Shown: in pieces, positions 8,993 to 15,946 of the stretch | Layout of the letters: each line of letters starts with the position of its first letter | Numbering within the stretch: the first letter of the stretch is position 1 | Source of the DNA: Chloroflexota bacterium | GTDB lineage: Bacteria; Chloroflexota; Anaerolineae; Aggregatilineales; Phototrophicaceae | Direction of reading: 5' to 3' | NCBI GenBank assembly: GCA_023430545.1 | Contig: JAEZAF010000152.1 | Coordinates: 1 to 17,677 of the forward strand | Length of the DNA: 17,677 nucleotides | Position numbers and translations under genes: made by a program | The notes under the pieces: generated by a model | The model's input: only the letters and a program-made list of their open reading frames with translations | Databases searched by the model: none | What the model was told of the DNA's origin: nothing

Positions 8993-10019
8993 TCTGGACC
9001 AACTCCTGGTTCTTCATTCTTTCCTGCTTAACTACATCGCGCAGATCGTACCACGCGGCGACCAGGTGGTCGGGATGGCCGTCATCGACCGGTTTCAGGG
9101 GCGGCATTTCTTCCATACAACGTGCGGTGCGATACGGGTTACGCGGTGCGAACGGATCGCCCTTCGGCGGGAAGCGCATGTCGGGGGGTGAACCCTCGAT
9201 CTGGACAAGGCGCTGCGCGTTCTTCTTGAGGTCAAGGCGCGGCAGCGAGTTCAGCAGACCGAGTGTGTACGCATTGCGCGGATCGCGGAAGACTTCCTTG
9301 ATCGGCCCGCGCTCGACAATCCGGCCACCGTACATCACCTGAAGCGTGTCGGCGATACCGGCCACCACACCGAGGTCATGGGTGATCCAGATCATCGCCA
9401 TGCCGAGTTCGTCGCGAAGCTGCTTGACCAGCTCGATAATCTGCGCCTGAATGGTCACATCCAGCGCGGTCGTCGGTTCGTCAGCGATCAGCAGTTTAGG
9501 ATTGCAGGAAAGCGCCATCGCGATCATCACGCGCTGACGCATACCACCAGAGAACTGGTGCGGATAATTCTTCAGGCGGCGGCGCGCATCCGGGATGCCG
9601 ACCATATCCAGCAGTTCGGCGGCGCGCTTATCGGCCTGTGATTGATTCATACCGAGATGCAGCTTCAGGGCTTCGGTAATCTGTGTGCCAACCGTCAGTA
9701 CCGGGTTCAGCGAGGTCATCGGGTCCTGGAAAACCATTGCGATTTCCGCACCACGTACCAGACGCATCTGTTCCTTGGAGAGCTTCAGCAGGTCACGCCC
9801 CTGGAAGATCACCTGACCACTTTCGATTTTTCCGGGGGGATTGGGAATTAATCCCATAATGGCAAGCGAGTGTACACTCTTTCCGCTGCCGCTTTCTCCT
9901 ACGACACCCAGCGTTTCACCTTCATTCAGGGTATAGGAAACGCCATTGACAGCGTAAACGATCCCTTCCTGAGTGTAAAACCGGACGGCGAGGTCTTTGA
10001 CCTCCATCAGGACACCCAC
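8985..10019 (-). CDS. oppD: Oligopeptide/dipeptide ABC transporter ATP-binding protein, OppD type
   Basis: A 344-residue ATPase, partner of the overlapping oppF. Motifs: Walker A GESGSGKS (41-48), Q98, signature SGGMRQ (157-162), Walker B LLIADE (176-181) and switch H214, followed by the family's C-terminal region (ARNPYRTARCMEEMPPL-type segment). I chose the GTG start at 10019 because AGGAGG lies 5 bp upstream; an internal ATG at 10007 would be 17 bp away. It is the first gene of a two-gene transcript reading toward oppF and the terminator at 7930. An ATPase pair without permeases next to it is unusual and implies the membrane part is encoded elsewhere or has been separated by rearrangement. 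Confidence 0.92.
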   Translation of the reverse strand: MGVLMEVKDLAVRFYTQEGIVYAVNGVSYTLNEGETLGVVGESGSGKSVHSLAIMGLIPNPPGKIESGQVIFQGRDLLKLSKEQMRLVRGAEIAMVFQDPMTSLNPVLTVGTQITEALKLHLGMNQSQADKRAAELLDMVGIPDARRRLKNYPHQFSGGMRQRVMIAMALSCNPKLLIADEPTTALDVTIQAQIIELVKQLRDELGMAMIWITHDLGVVAGIADTLQVMYGGRIVERGPIKEVFRDPRNAYTLGLLNSLPRLDLKKNAQRLVQIEGSPPDMRFPPKGDPFAPRNPYRTARCMEEMPPLKPVDDGHPDHLVAAWYDLRDVVKQERMKNQELVQNG

Positions 10020-10084
10020 TTGTGCCTCCTCGTTAAAATTACGACTATCTCTGGAAAACTTAAGGACGTGTTAAAGAGTTTCAA

Positions 10085-10113
10085 AGTTTGCACAAGAATT
10101 AGGCTTCTGTCAA
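10085..10113 (-). promoter_or_regulatory. Putative promoter of oppD-oppF
   Basis: On the minus strand a perfect TTGACA (plus-strand TGTCAA, 10108-10113) is followed after 17 bp by CAAACT (plus-strand AGTTTG, 10085-10090), which matches the -10 at only three of six positions. It is about 65 bp from the GTG start, in an AT-rich block. Confidence 0.45.
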
Positions 10114-10577
10114 GAAAATACATACCATTCGCAACATTTGGAAATTTGTATACTCTTGCTATTGTCGGCAATTTTGAACTTAAAACATCCGAAAACTGAA
10201 CAGAAAAGTCGCATCGGACAAACAATTGTTACAGCAATAACCCTTAATGCTTCTTATGACCTGTTATGAATGCATGATGGGTATCGCTGGTGGTGCTGTA
10301 CATCTGCGGAGTCATACAGCCGCAGTCCCCCAAAAGACGACACATCAATTGGACATTTGGCGTACGTCCAGCGCCGCGCAATGCAATATAATAGGAACTG
10401 GCTGATGCCCTATGGAATTGTAGGCCAGCATCCCTGCACTTAAAAGGGGATAGTTTGCGTATATAACGAAAGCACATCGCTTCACCTCGTGCAGATTGTA
10501 CGGCTGTCACATCTGATCTGTACGGGATTAACGAAGCATGGTTTGTCCGGCTCGACTGACTTCATCTGAAAACAGGA
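10114..10577. promoter_or_regulatory. Divergent spacer between oppD and the AI-2E-family gene
   Basis: No gene is convincing here. The part next to oppD (up to about 10230) is markedly AT-rich. On the plus strand a perfect TATAAT (10387-10392) could serve the membrane-protein gene with a leader of about 190 nt, but its -35 is weak. Two overlapping hairpins are possible: GCTGTA with TACAGC (10295-10300, 10315-10320) and CTGCGG with CCGCAG (10304-10309, 10320-10325). They share C10320, so only one can form at a time. Confidence 0.35.
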
Positions 10578-10583
10578 ATGTTT

Positions 10584-12014
10584 ATGACTTCATCTGATTC
10601 TTCTCTCGATCCTTCGGGACGGCGCGTGCCGGTGCCCCCGCCTCATTCCTCGACGACGGTTCCGACCGTGTCGGATGCAGCAGTGGTGCATCCGGTAACC
10701 TCGACCGCTGTATCCTCCGGCGGGACCAGCACTGCTCCACCTTGGGATAACATCACCAAGCGCACGATCGCGCTGATCTGTCTGGCGGTCTTCGGGCTGT
10801 TCCTGTGGCTGACAGCGGACGTGCTGCCGATGCTGGTGATCACCGGACTGCTGGCCTTTCTGATACATCCACTGGTGCGCTTCAATGAACAGCGTCTGCT
10901 GCGCTGGATGCCACGCGGACGCCGCGCCTTTGCCGTGCTGCTGGCGTTTCTGTTCGGCATCTTCCTGGTCATCGTAGTGCTGACCATTGTGCTGCCGGTC
11001 GTTTTCAGTCAGGTCAGCTCGATGATCGAGAACCTGCCGCAGACGCTGCAAACCGTCTCCACTGAACTCCAGCGCATCCTCAGTCAGCCGATCAGTTTCA
11101 ACAATCAGCCGGTTCTGATTGAAGGTAAACAGGTCGTGCCGCTGGAATTCCTGCAAACGCTCACCGGGGCGGAAAATGCCAGTGAGATTCTGACACCGGA
11201 AAATGTCAACGTCAGCGGGATCTTCAACCAGTTCCTCGGCTCGGTCGGCGGCCTGACCGGTCAGGCCTTCGGCGTGGTCGGCTCGGCCTTCACCATCGGA
11301 GTCAATCTGCTGCTGCTGCTGGTGATGATCTTCTATCTCGGCAAGGACGGCGGCACCTTCGTGGAAGGATTTATCAGCCTTGTCCCGAATTCCTATCAGC
11401 CGGATACCCGCCGCCTGCTGGGAGAGCTGAGCAGCATCTGGAATGCCTACCTGCGCGGGCAGTTGATCCTGTGTCTGGTGATTGGTGTCGCGACCTTCCT
11501 GGCCGCGCTCGCCCTCGGCCTGCCAAACGCGCTGATCCTCGGTCTGGTGGCTGGCCTGCTGGAATTCCTGCCGAATATTGGCCCGGTGATTTCCACCGTG
11601 TTCGCGGTGATCATCGCGCTGGTCTCGACTTCATCGACACTGCCATTCCTCAGCGGACCCAGTCTGGCGCTGGCCGTGCTGATCGTCTGCCTGATCATTC
11701 AGCAGCTTGAAGCGCTGTTTCTGGTGCCGCGTGTCATGGGCAGCAATCTGGACCTGCACCCGTTCGTGGTCATCGCCGCGATCGTGGTTGCCGCCAGCAT
11801 CGCCGGTCTGCTGGGGGTGATCCTTGCTGCGCCAGCAACAGCGACCGTCCGCCTGTTCGCTCGCTATATCTATGGAAAGCTGACCGGACGCGACTCGTTC
11901 CCATCGAAGATCGATCCGCGAACGCGAACGCAGAACTTGATGATCGTGCGCGTGTCGCGTGGGCCGCTGCAGCGTCTGGGCGGATGGCGCTCACGGCGTC
12001 CGTCCCGTTCATAA
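10584..12014 (+). CDS. AI-2E / PerM-family multi-pass membrane transporter
   Basis: A 476-residue inner-membrane protein of the AI-2E (formerly UPF0118) family, which includes TqsA and PerM-like exporters and sodium/proton carriers. The start is set at the second ATG (10584), since CAGGA lies 6 bp before it but touches the first ATG at 10578. The N-terminal 55 residues are Pro/Ser/Thr-rich and probably disordered. About seven or eight hydrophobic segments follow, with the family's large soluble loop near residues 130-215. Conserved blocks are clear: YLRGQLILCLVIG, LEFLPNIGPVIS and PRVMGSNLDLHPFVVI, then the last TM bundle. A basic tail of about 45 residues follows. The substrate cannot be read from sequence. 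It is a single-gene unit closed by a terminator. Confidence 0.9.
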   Translation: MTSSDSSLDPSGRRVPVPPPHSSTTVPTVSDAAVVHPVTSTAVSSGGTSTAPPWDNITKRTIALICLAVFGLFLWLTADVLPMLVITGLLAFLIHPLVRFNEQRLLRWMPRGRRAFAVLLAFLFGIFLVIVVLTIVLPVVFSQVSSMIENLPQTLQTVSTELQRILSQPISFNNQPVLIEGKQVVPLEFLQTLTGAENASEILTPENVNVSGIFNQFLGSVGGLTGQAFGVVGSAFTIGVNLLLLLVMIFYLGKDGGTFVEGFISLVPNSYQPDTRRLLGELSSIWNAYLRGQLILCLVIGVATFLAALALGLPNALILGLVAGLLEFLPNIGPVISTVFAVIIALVSTSSTLPFLSGPSLALAVLIVCLIIQQLEALFLVPRVMGSNLDLHPFVVIAAIVVAASIAGLLGVILAAPATATVRLFARYIYGKLTGRDSFPSKIDPRTRTQNLMIVRVSRGPLQRLGGWRSRRPSRS

Positions 12015-12036
12015 CTGATCAGGTATCGCTTCACGC

Positions 12037-12061
12037 AAACCCCACGAAATGTGGGGTTTTT
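12037..12061 (+). terminator. Intrinsic terminator of the AI-2E-family gene
   Basis: AAACCCCAC (12037-12045) pairs with GTGGGGTTT (12051-12059) across a 5-nt loop and runs into TTTTT ending at 12061. It starts 22 bp after the stop codon. Confidence 0.93.
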
Positions 12062-12067
12062 GCTTTC

Positions 12068-12096
12068 TGCACTATTGGAGATAATTTGCGTATAAA
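12068..12096 (+). promoter_or_regulatory. Possible promoter of the zinc-ribbon protein gene
   Basis: TATAAA (12091-12096) lies 28 bp before the ATG; the -35 position at 17 bp (TGCACT, 12068-12073) is weak. Because a strong terminator lies just upstream, the gene needs its own promoter. GGAG (12112-12115) is the ribosome site, 9 bp before the ATG. Confidence 0.35.
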
Positions 12097-12124
12097 ACAG
12101 ATCAGGTTTGTGGAGTATTGGTAT

Positions 12125-12487
12125 ATGTTGTGCCCGGTATGTAAAGTTGACCTGAAGATGTCCGAGCGGCAGGGGATCGAGATCGACTACTGCCCAAGCT
12201 GTCGCGGTGTGTGGCTGGATCGCGGTGAGCTGGACAAGATCATCGACCGCTCACTGGAATACGAGCAGCGCATCCGCACCTCCGGTGCAGCACCGCAGCA
12301 GACACCCTCTTCCTCGTATCCCGACGATGACGATGACTACAAGCGGAAGAACGATGCGCGCCCGACCACCAGTCAGCGCCCGTATGACGACCGCAGATAT
12401 GACGACGATCGTAAATATGATGATCGCCGGTACGAGAAGCGCCGCAGAGGGTCATTCCTCGACGACATTTTCGATATTTTCGATTAG
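12125..12487 (+). CDS. zf-TFIIB domain protein with a charged Asp/Arg/Tyr tail
   Basis: The ATG at 12125 gives 120 residues and starts directly on the zinc ribbon. Upstream in-frame codons run back through the terminator and are not coding. The ribbon has four cysteines, C3 and C6 (CPVC) and C23 and C26 (CPSC), then the family block RGVWLDRGELDKII. This is the zf-TFIIB fold found in many small bacterial proteins. Residues 60-105 are low-complexity and charged (a DDDDDY stretch, then repeated RYDD/KYDD units). The end, RGSFLDDIFDIFD, is a short amphipathic hydrophobic tail also seen in relatives. Function is unknown; a nucleic-acid or protein-binding accessory role is inference. The gene is alone between a terminator and a convergent gene. 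Confidence 0.85.
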   Translation: MLCPVCKVDLKMSERQGIEIDYCPSCRGVWLDRGELDKIIDRSLEYEQRIRTSGAAPQQTPSSSYPDDDDDYKRKNDARPTTSQRPYDDRRYDDDRKYDDRRYEKRRRGSFLDDIFDIFD

Positions 12488-12498
12488 AACGCAACTGC

Positions 12499-12638
12499 TC
12501 CGGCTGAGATTATGATCTTTCACAAATTACGACGGGGATCCTTTTTCGGGCACGATTCCGCTGTAGGGGCGACCCTGCGTGGTCGCCCGTTTTCTCCGTA
12601 TTGAATGGTAAAACGACATAATCTCAGCCGGAATTTTT
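12499..12638. repeat. Nested inverted repeat: terminator-like 16-bp arms enclosing a GTAGGG-type hairpin
   Basis: Outer arms TCCGGCTGAGATTATG (12499-12514) and its exact complement (12617-12632) are 102 bp apart; the right arm is followed by TTTTT (12634-12638). The stop codon of the minus-strand gene overlaps this T run at 12637. Inside lies TGTAGGGGCGACC, whose GGGCGACC (12567-12574) pairs with GGTCGCCC (12581-12588) across 6 nt, then CGTTTTCTCC. It looks like a terminator for the zinc-ribbon gene whose loop received a repeat element. Confidence 0.75.
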
Positions 12639-14139
12639 ATCCCCCCACAAACACGCTGGCGAGATCGTCGGTATAGGTCTCTTCCCATCCCGGCTCGGAG
12701 CGCAGTGCTTCAGCCAGCGGACTCTCCGGCGGGATGAGCACCAGACGCACGTCATAGCGGTCGAGTTTCTGCTGCCAGCCCTCATCCCCCCGCAGGATCT
12801 GGACGTATTCGTTCACGACATCGCCATAGAGGTCGGTGCGGCCATCGATGTAGACCTGATGCTGAGGCGCGTACATCATCAGATAACCGCCCCAGTTATA
12901 ATCATTGAACATCCGTCCTTCCGGCGGCGAACCGAGCGGCTGCGCCTCGTTGAGATACGCCACCGCATCCACCGGGAAGATGTCGCGCTCGGCTTCATCC
13001 ACCAGCGCCGGATTGAGCGCCAGCAGGATTTTGGCGACCACGCCCAGCGCGACCACCGCCAGCAGGATCTGATTGAGGCGCACCATCCCCGCGGTCGGAC
13101 GCCTGACCGTCTCCAGCTTCCAGCCGCGTGCCTGCATCAGCGCCGCCAGATGATAGGTCAGGATCGGCGTCGCGAGGGTCGAGAAGAAGGCGACATTTCG
13201 GGCGGACGTCACCGCCAGATAGCCGGAACCGAGCAGCAGCGCCGCTTCGGTCCAGTCGAGTGTGCGCCAATGGCGGATCAGCAGGACGAACGTCAGCACG
13301 CCCAGCAGCAGAAACGGCCACACACTCGGTTGCGCAAAGTCCGGCGGATTCCATTCCTGAATAAAGGCACGCAGCGATCCCATCGTGAAGGTCTCAAACG
13401 GCAGCATCAGAATGCGCGTCCCGGCGGGATGGATGACAAAGCCAAAGACACTCAGTACCGAGACGACGGCCAGCTTCGGCAGACGATCCCGTGCGATCAC
13501 ATGCGGGCTGCGGCTCCGCAGCAGATGATTGAGGATCTCGCCGCCGAGCGTGCCGAACAGCACCAGCAGCCCGAGGAAGTAGCCGCCGTGCAGGTGCGCC
13601 CAGAGCCACATTACCGGCACCACCCACCACAGATGGTCGATACCGCGCCGCTTGTACAGCGCGAGGATATAGATCACAAAGGTTGTGAGGAAAAAGCTGA
13701 ACATCTGCGGACGCGGGGACCAGAATACTGAGGCTGCCGCCGCGCCGAGGATCATCACGAAGGCACGCATATAACTGCTGCCCTCGGAGGCGCGATACAG
13801 CAGCCACATGCCGCCCGTCGCCAGTACGGAGGTGAACAGCGCCAGCCCCCACACACCCGCCACTGACCATAACCCGTACAGCACCACCTGACTCAGCCAG
13901 TCGGCCTGTACGCGGACTTCACCTGCACGGGTATACGAGAACGGATCACCCTGAATAATCGCCCGGTTCTCGACCATATGTTCACCGGCACGCAGATGCC
14001 ACCAGGTGTCCGTGTCCAGCGGGATACGTGTCGCCAGCGCGAACAGCAGCATGAACAGGATCAGGATCATGGTGCGCTCAATGGTCAGCGGACTGGAAGG
14101 TGATTTCGCAGGGGAAGCGGGGACCGTCTGGGCAGACAT
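12637..14139 (-). CDS. Large multi-pass membrane protein, GT-C glycosyltransferase-like
   Basis: A 500-residue membrane protein with a short Ser/Pro-rich cytoplasmic N-terminus, about ten hydrophobic segments and a soluble C-terminal region of about 110 residues. After TM1 the first outer loop carries LDTDTWWHLRAGE (acidic residues D42 and D44), then DPFSYTRAGE and a WLSQ segment. This is the pattern of GT-C lipid-linked sugar transferases and of related uncharacterised proteins. The C-terminal part has FNDYNWGGYLMMYAPQHQVYIDGRTDLYG, a block shared by many such bacterial proteins. No lipid-sugar pathway genes adjoin it, so the acceptor is unknown. The ribosome site before the ATG at 14139 is weak. 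Transferase activity is inference from topology and the acidic loop. Confidence 0.7.
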   Translation of the reverse strand: MSAQTVPASPAKSPSSPLTIERTMILILFMLLFALATRIPLDTDTWWHLRAGEHMVENRAIIQGDPFSYTRAGEVRVQADWLSQVVLYGLWSVAGVWGLALFTSVLATGGMWLLYRASEGSSYMRAFVMILGAAAASVFWSPRPQMFSFFLTTFVIYILALYKRRGIDHLWWVVPVMWLWAHLHGGYFLGLLVLFGTLGGEILNHLLRSRSPHVIARDRLPKLAVVSVLSVFGFVIHPAGTRILMLPFETFTMGSLRAFIQEWNPPDFAQPSVWPFLLLGVLTFVLLIRHWRTLDWTEAALLLGSGYLAVTSARNVAFFSTLATPILTYHLAALMQARGWKLETVRRPTAGMVRLNQILLAVVALGVVAKILLALNPALVDEAERDIFPVDAVAYLNEAQPLGSPPEGRMFNDYNWGGYLMMYAPQHQVYIDGRTDLYGDVVNEYVQILRGDEGWQQKLDRYDVRLVLIPPESPLAEALRSEPGWEETYTDDLASVFVGG

Positions 14140-14180
14140 AGAAGACTCGTTTCGTTGTGTTCTGAACAGCTCACCTGTCT

Positions 14181-14211
14181 AGCATAGCACGCGCCGTCGA
14201 GTCAGAGGCAA
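14181..14211 (-). promoter_or_regulatory. Putative promoter of the GT-C-like gene
   Basis: On the minus strand TTGCCT (plus 14206-14211) and TATGCT (plus 14181-14186) are 19 bp apart. A TG one base upstream of the -10 makes an extended -10, which can offset the long spacer. The start codon is about 42 bp further on. Confidence 0.45.
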
Positions 14212-14221
14212 AAGGATTGTT

Positions 14222-14815
14222 CTAGTCCTTATCCTTACTCCAGATAATCCATGCTTCACCGTCGTAAGCTTCAATTATAAGATGTGTGATGTGCCTAACT
14301 AAGATTTCAAGTTGATCTAGGTCTAGCTGTTGTGCTTTATGGAGTGAAAAAGGTAGCGAAGTAAGAATGCCAAATCCCGGATAGCGAGTAAATGATGCTG
14401 TACGCATCCGATGTTCAACTTGAAGCAAGTCGGGTTCGATACTGGAAGGAAGAAAATAATAGACTCTTTCTTTGTAATAGAAATAATAATCTTCCTCTTT
14501 TTCAATAGAATGCCATATCTCTTGCGCCATAAGTTCTTCTTCAAAGACCATTACTGTGTCATCTGTTGCGGTTAATTTCTGAAGAAGAAATCTGGCTATC
14601 TGATCTCGTCCACCACCTTCAAATACTAGCCCACCACTTGCGAAATTTTTGATCCGGTTTGGGTTTACATCTTCAGGCAGAAAGGAAAATACACGACCAG
14701 CACAAAAATCTATTTGCTCTAAGAGGAATCGTGCTAACTCCCCGCGATCGGCTGAAAGTTCATTGCTGATGTACTGGAGTGCCTCATCTTGCGGTACAAA
14801 AATTTGTTGAATCAT
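14222..14815 (-). CDS. Orphan AT-rich gene, unknown function
   Basis: A 197-residue soluble protein that I do not recognise. It has no signal peptide or membrane segment. It is rich in Glu, aromatic and Leu/Ile residues and has a dense aromatic stretch, EEDYYFYYKERVYYFLP, near residues 110-125. The composition is clearly foreign to its neighbours: hand counts of three 60-base lines gave 27-47 percent GC, against roughly 60 percent or more around it. Codon choice is accordingly A/T-ending. The ribosome site is weak (GGAA about 10 bp before the ATG). Size, composition and isolation resemble immunity-type or other mobile accessory proteins, but no toxin gene is present. The length of the open frame in AT-rich DNA supports a real gene. 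Confidence 0.65.
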   Translation of the reverse strand: MIQQIFVPQDEALQYISNELSADRGELARFLLEQIDFCAGRVFSFLPEDVNPNRIKNFASGGLVFEGGGRDQIARFLLQKLTATDDTVMVFEEELMAQEIWHSIEKEEDYYFYYKERVYYFLPSSIEPDLLQVEHRMRTASFTRYPGFGILTSLPFSLHKAQQLDLDQLEILVRHITHLIIEAYDGEAWIIWSKDKD

Positions 14816-15020
14816 ATTTTGGTGATTCCGGTGCTGTTGAGGGAAGGCGTGCCGTTCTTCTCAAAACTCAGTGCGTGGAAACGCGTGTCGCTGATAATGC
14901 AAGCCGTTCAAGTCCGGGATTGTGATCCTCAGCTATCGGCTGTCACAGCCTGAAGCTTAAGCCGGAACCGCCAGCTACCAGTCCCCGCCATATGCACCAA
15001 GTTAAGGGTTTAGGCCGGAA
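14816..15020. other. Spacer upstream of the AT-rich gene, with a possible gene remnant
   Basis: No intact gene is seen. A 26-bp stretch (14970-14995) matches the 3' end of the DinB-like gene and its flank (15231-15256) at 22 positions in the same orientation, including the stop codon region. This suggests a local duplication or the remains of a paralogous gene. Confidence 0.4.
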
Positions 15021-15110
15021 AAATCCCCCTATCCCCGGCCCTTTCCCCCAGGGCGCATACTCCGGGAAAAGCGTCCGTCGTATGCTGCGAGGGAAAGGGA
15101 GAAAAGCAGG
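15021..15110 (+). repeat. Dispersed hairpin repeat (CCCTTTCCC/GGGAAAGGG type), copy 2
   Basis: Arms CCCTTTCCC (15039-15047) and GGGAAAGGG (15091-15099) enclose 43 bp containing GAAAAGCGTCCGTCG. It matches copy 1 at 4276-4379 in the opposite orientation. No open frame of note lies within it, so it would be a non-autonomous element. The stretch after it to 15235 shows no gene. Confidence 0.75.
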
Positions 15111-15235
15111 GTTAACGGATGGATAAAAAGTTCTCCTCTGTCAGTGCAACTGGTTGCCCGGGGAGAGATTTCGGTGAGGGTCTTGGCGGCCTAATTTCGA
15201 GCGTGCAATTTGCTTATCTTGGTACACATGGCCAG

Positions 15236-15739
15236 CTACCACTCCCCCGCATATTCAACACTGTAGGGCTGCATCTGCTGCTGAAGCCACGCATAACGCA
15301 GTTCGACCAACTGGCGCAGGTGCAGCAGATCATGCGCCACCCATGCTGACACCATATCACCGGCACGCAGTGAGAAAGCGGGATCAGCGTAGCTCTTTTC
15401 CATATCCGCGCCATTGAGCGACCGCAGCCACGCCAGCGACGCCTTACGCTCTGCCAGATAACCCTGCACGGCGGATGTCAGTTCGCGCTGGTTGTACCCG
15501 CGTTCGATGATCCATGTCTGCGGGTCGATTTGTGGGGCTTCGGTCCCGTTGAGGATATGCATCAGGCGTGCGCGGAAGTCCTCGCGTTCTTCGTCGGCCA
15601 GATGACACATCACTTCCAGCATTGACCAGGAGTCGTGGGTCGGCTTCCACACCGCTTGCTCTGGTGTCACATCCCCTGTGAGTTGTGCAATCGCCTGCGA
15701 ATGCTGCTGCAAAAGCTGAATAGCGTTTTCAAGCTGCAT
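15236..15739 (-). CDS. DinB-like (DinB_2) metal-binding four-helix protein
   Basis: I use the ATG at 15739 (167 residues). An AGGGG ribosome site lies about 8 bp upstream, and the longer reading to 15862 adds residues from a repeat hairpin and nothing like the family. The three metal-site histidines of DinB-type helical bundles are present: H46 (MCHLADEE) and H136/H140 (AHDLLHLRQL). The opening LLQQHSQAIAQLTGDVTPEQAVWKPTHDSWSMLEVM is typical of the DinB_2 branch, which in other bacteria includes thiol-dependent transferases and damage-induced proteins of unknown activity. The substrate is unknown. The gene stands between two repeat-containing spacers and appears to be transcribed alone. Confidence 0.87.
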   Translation of the reverse strand: MQLENAIQLLQQHSQAIAQLTGDVTPEQAVWKPTHDSWSMLEVMCHLADEEREDFRARLMHILNGTEAPQIDPQTWIIERGYNQRELTSAVQGYLAERKASLAWLRSLNGADMEKSYADPAFSLRAGDMVSAWVAHDLLHLRQLVELRYAWLQQQMQPYSVEYAGEW

Positions 15740-15802
15740 GGGTAGGCCCCTTTCAATTGGCGGCGGGTAGATGGTGATTTGAAAATTGATGACCAGTCCG
15801 GT

Positions 15803-15882
15803 GGGCCGGAAGATGTCGGCCCCTACAATCCCGCGTATGCGACCTGGAGAAACGGCGGACACGTCGGTGCCGTGTCCCTACA
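15803..15882 (-). repeat. Two GTAGGG-type hairpin repeats in tandem orientation
   Basis: On the minus strand each copy starts TGTAGGG. The first (15857-15882) has GGACACG pairing with CGTGTCC across 7 nt and then CCGTTTCTCC, very like the tail of the copy near 12563. The second (15803-15827) has GGGCCG pairing with CGGCCC across 8 nt. The stem sequences differ between copies but the pairing is kept, which points to selection for structure or to distinct family members. Confidence 0.7.
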
Positions 15883-15900
15883 GGTGAAGATGAGATTGTC

Positions 15901-15934
15901 ATGACCATTTTGTCGGTACCAACAAAATGGTCAT
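15901..15934. repeat. 34-bp near-perfect palindrome
   Basis: ATGACCATTTTGT (15901-15913) is exactly complementary to ACAAAATGGTCAT (15922-15934). The 8 bp between them are palindromic (GGTACC) except for one mismatched pair, so 16 of 17 positions pair. It lies just after the STAS-like gene (stop at 15947) on the minus strand. No T run follows, so it is not an ordinary intrinsic terminator. Confidence 0.85.
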
Positions 15935-15946
15935 ACATAACCTGAC

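Noticed and set aside
10244..10510. 88-residue minus-strand frame in the oppD/AI-2E spacer
   Set aside because: No ribosome site, no domain and odd composition; I regard it as chance.
11984..12124. N-terminal extension of the zinc-ribbon protein
   Set aside because: It would translate the end of the previous gene and its terminator; the ATG at 12125 has its own ribosome site and begins on the conserved CPVC.
15119..15349. 76-residue plus-strand frame after hairpin-repeat copy 2
   Set aside because: It overlaps the 3' end of the DinB-like gene antisense and has no recognisable features.
15740..15862. N-terminal extension of the DinB-like protein
   Set aside because: It reads through the TGTAGGG hairpins and shows no family similarity; the ATG at 15739 has a good ribosome site.
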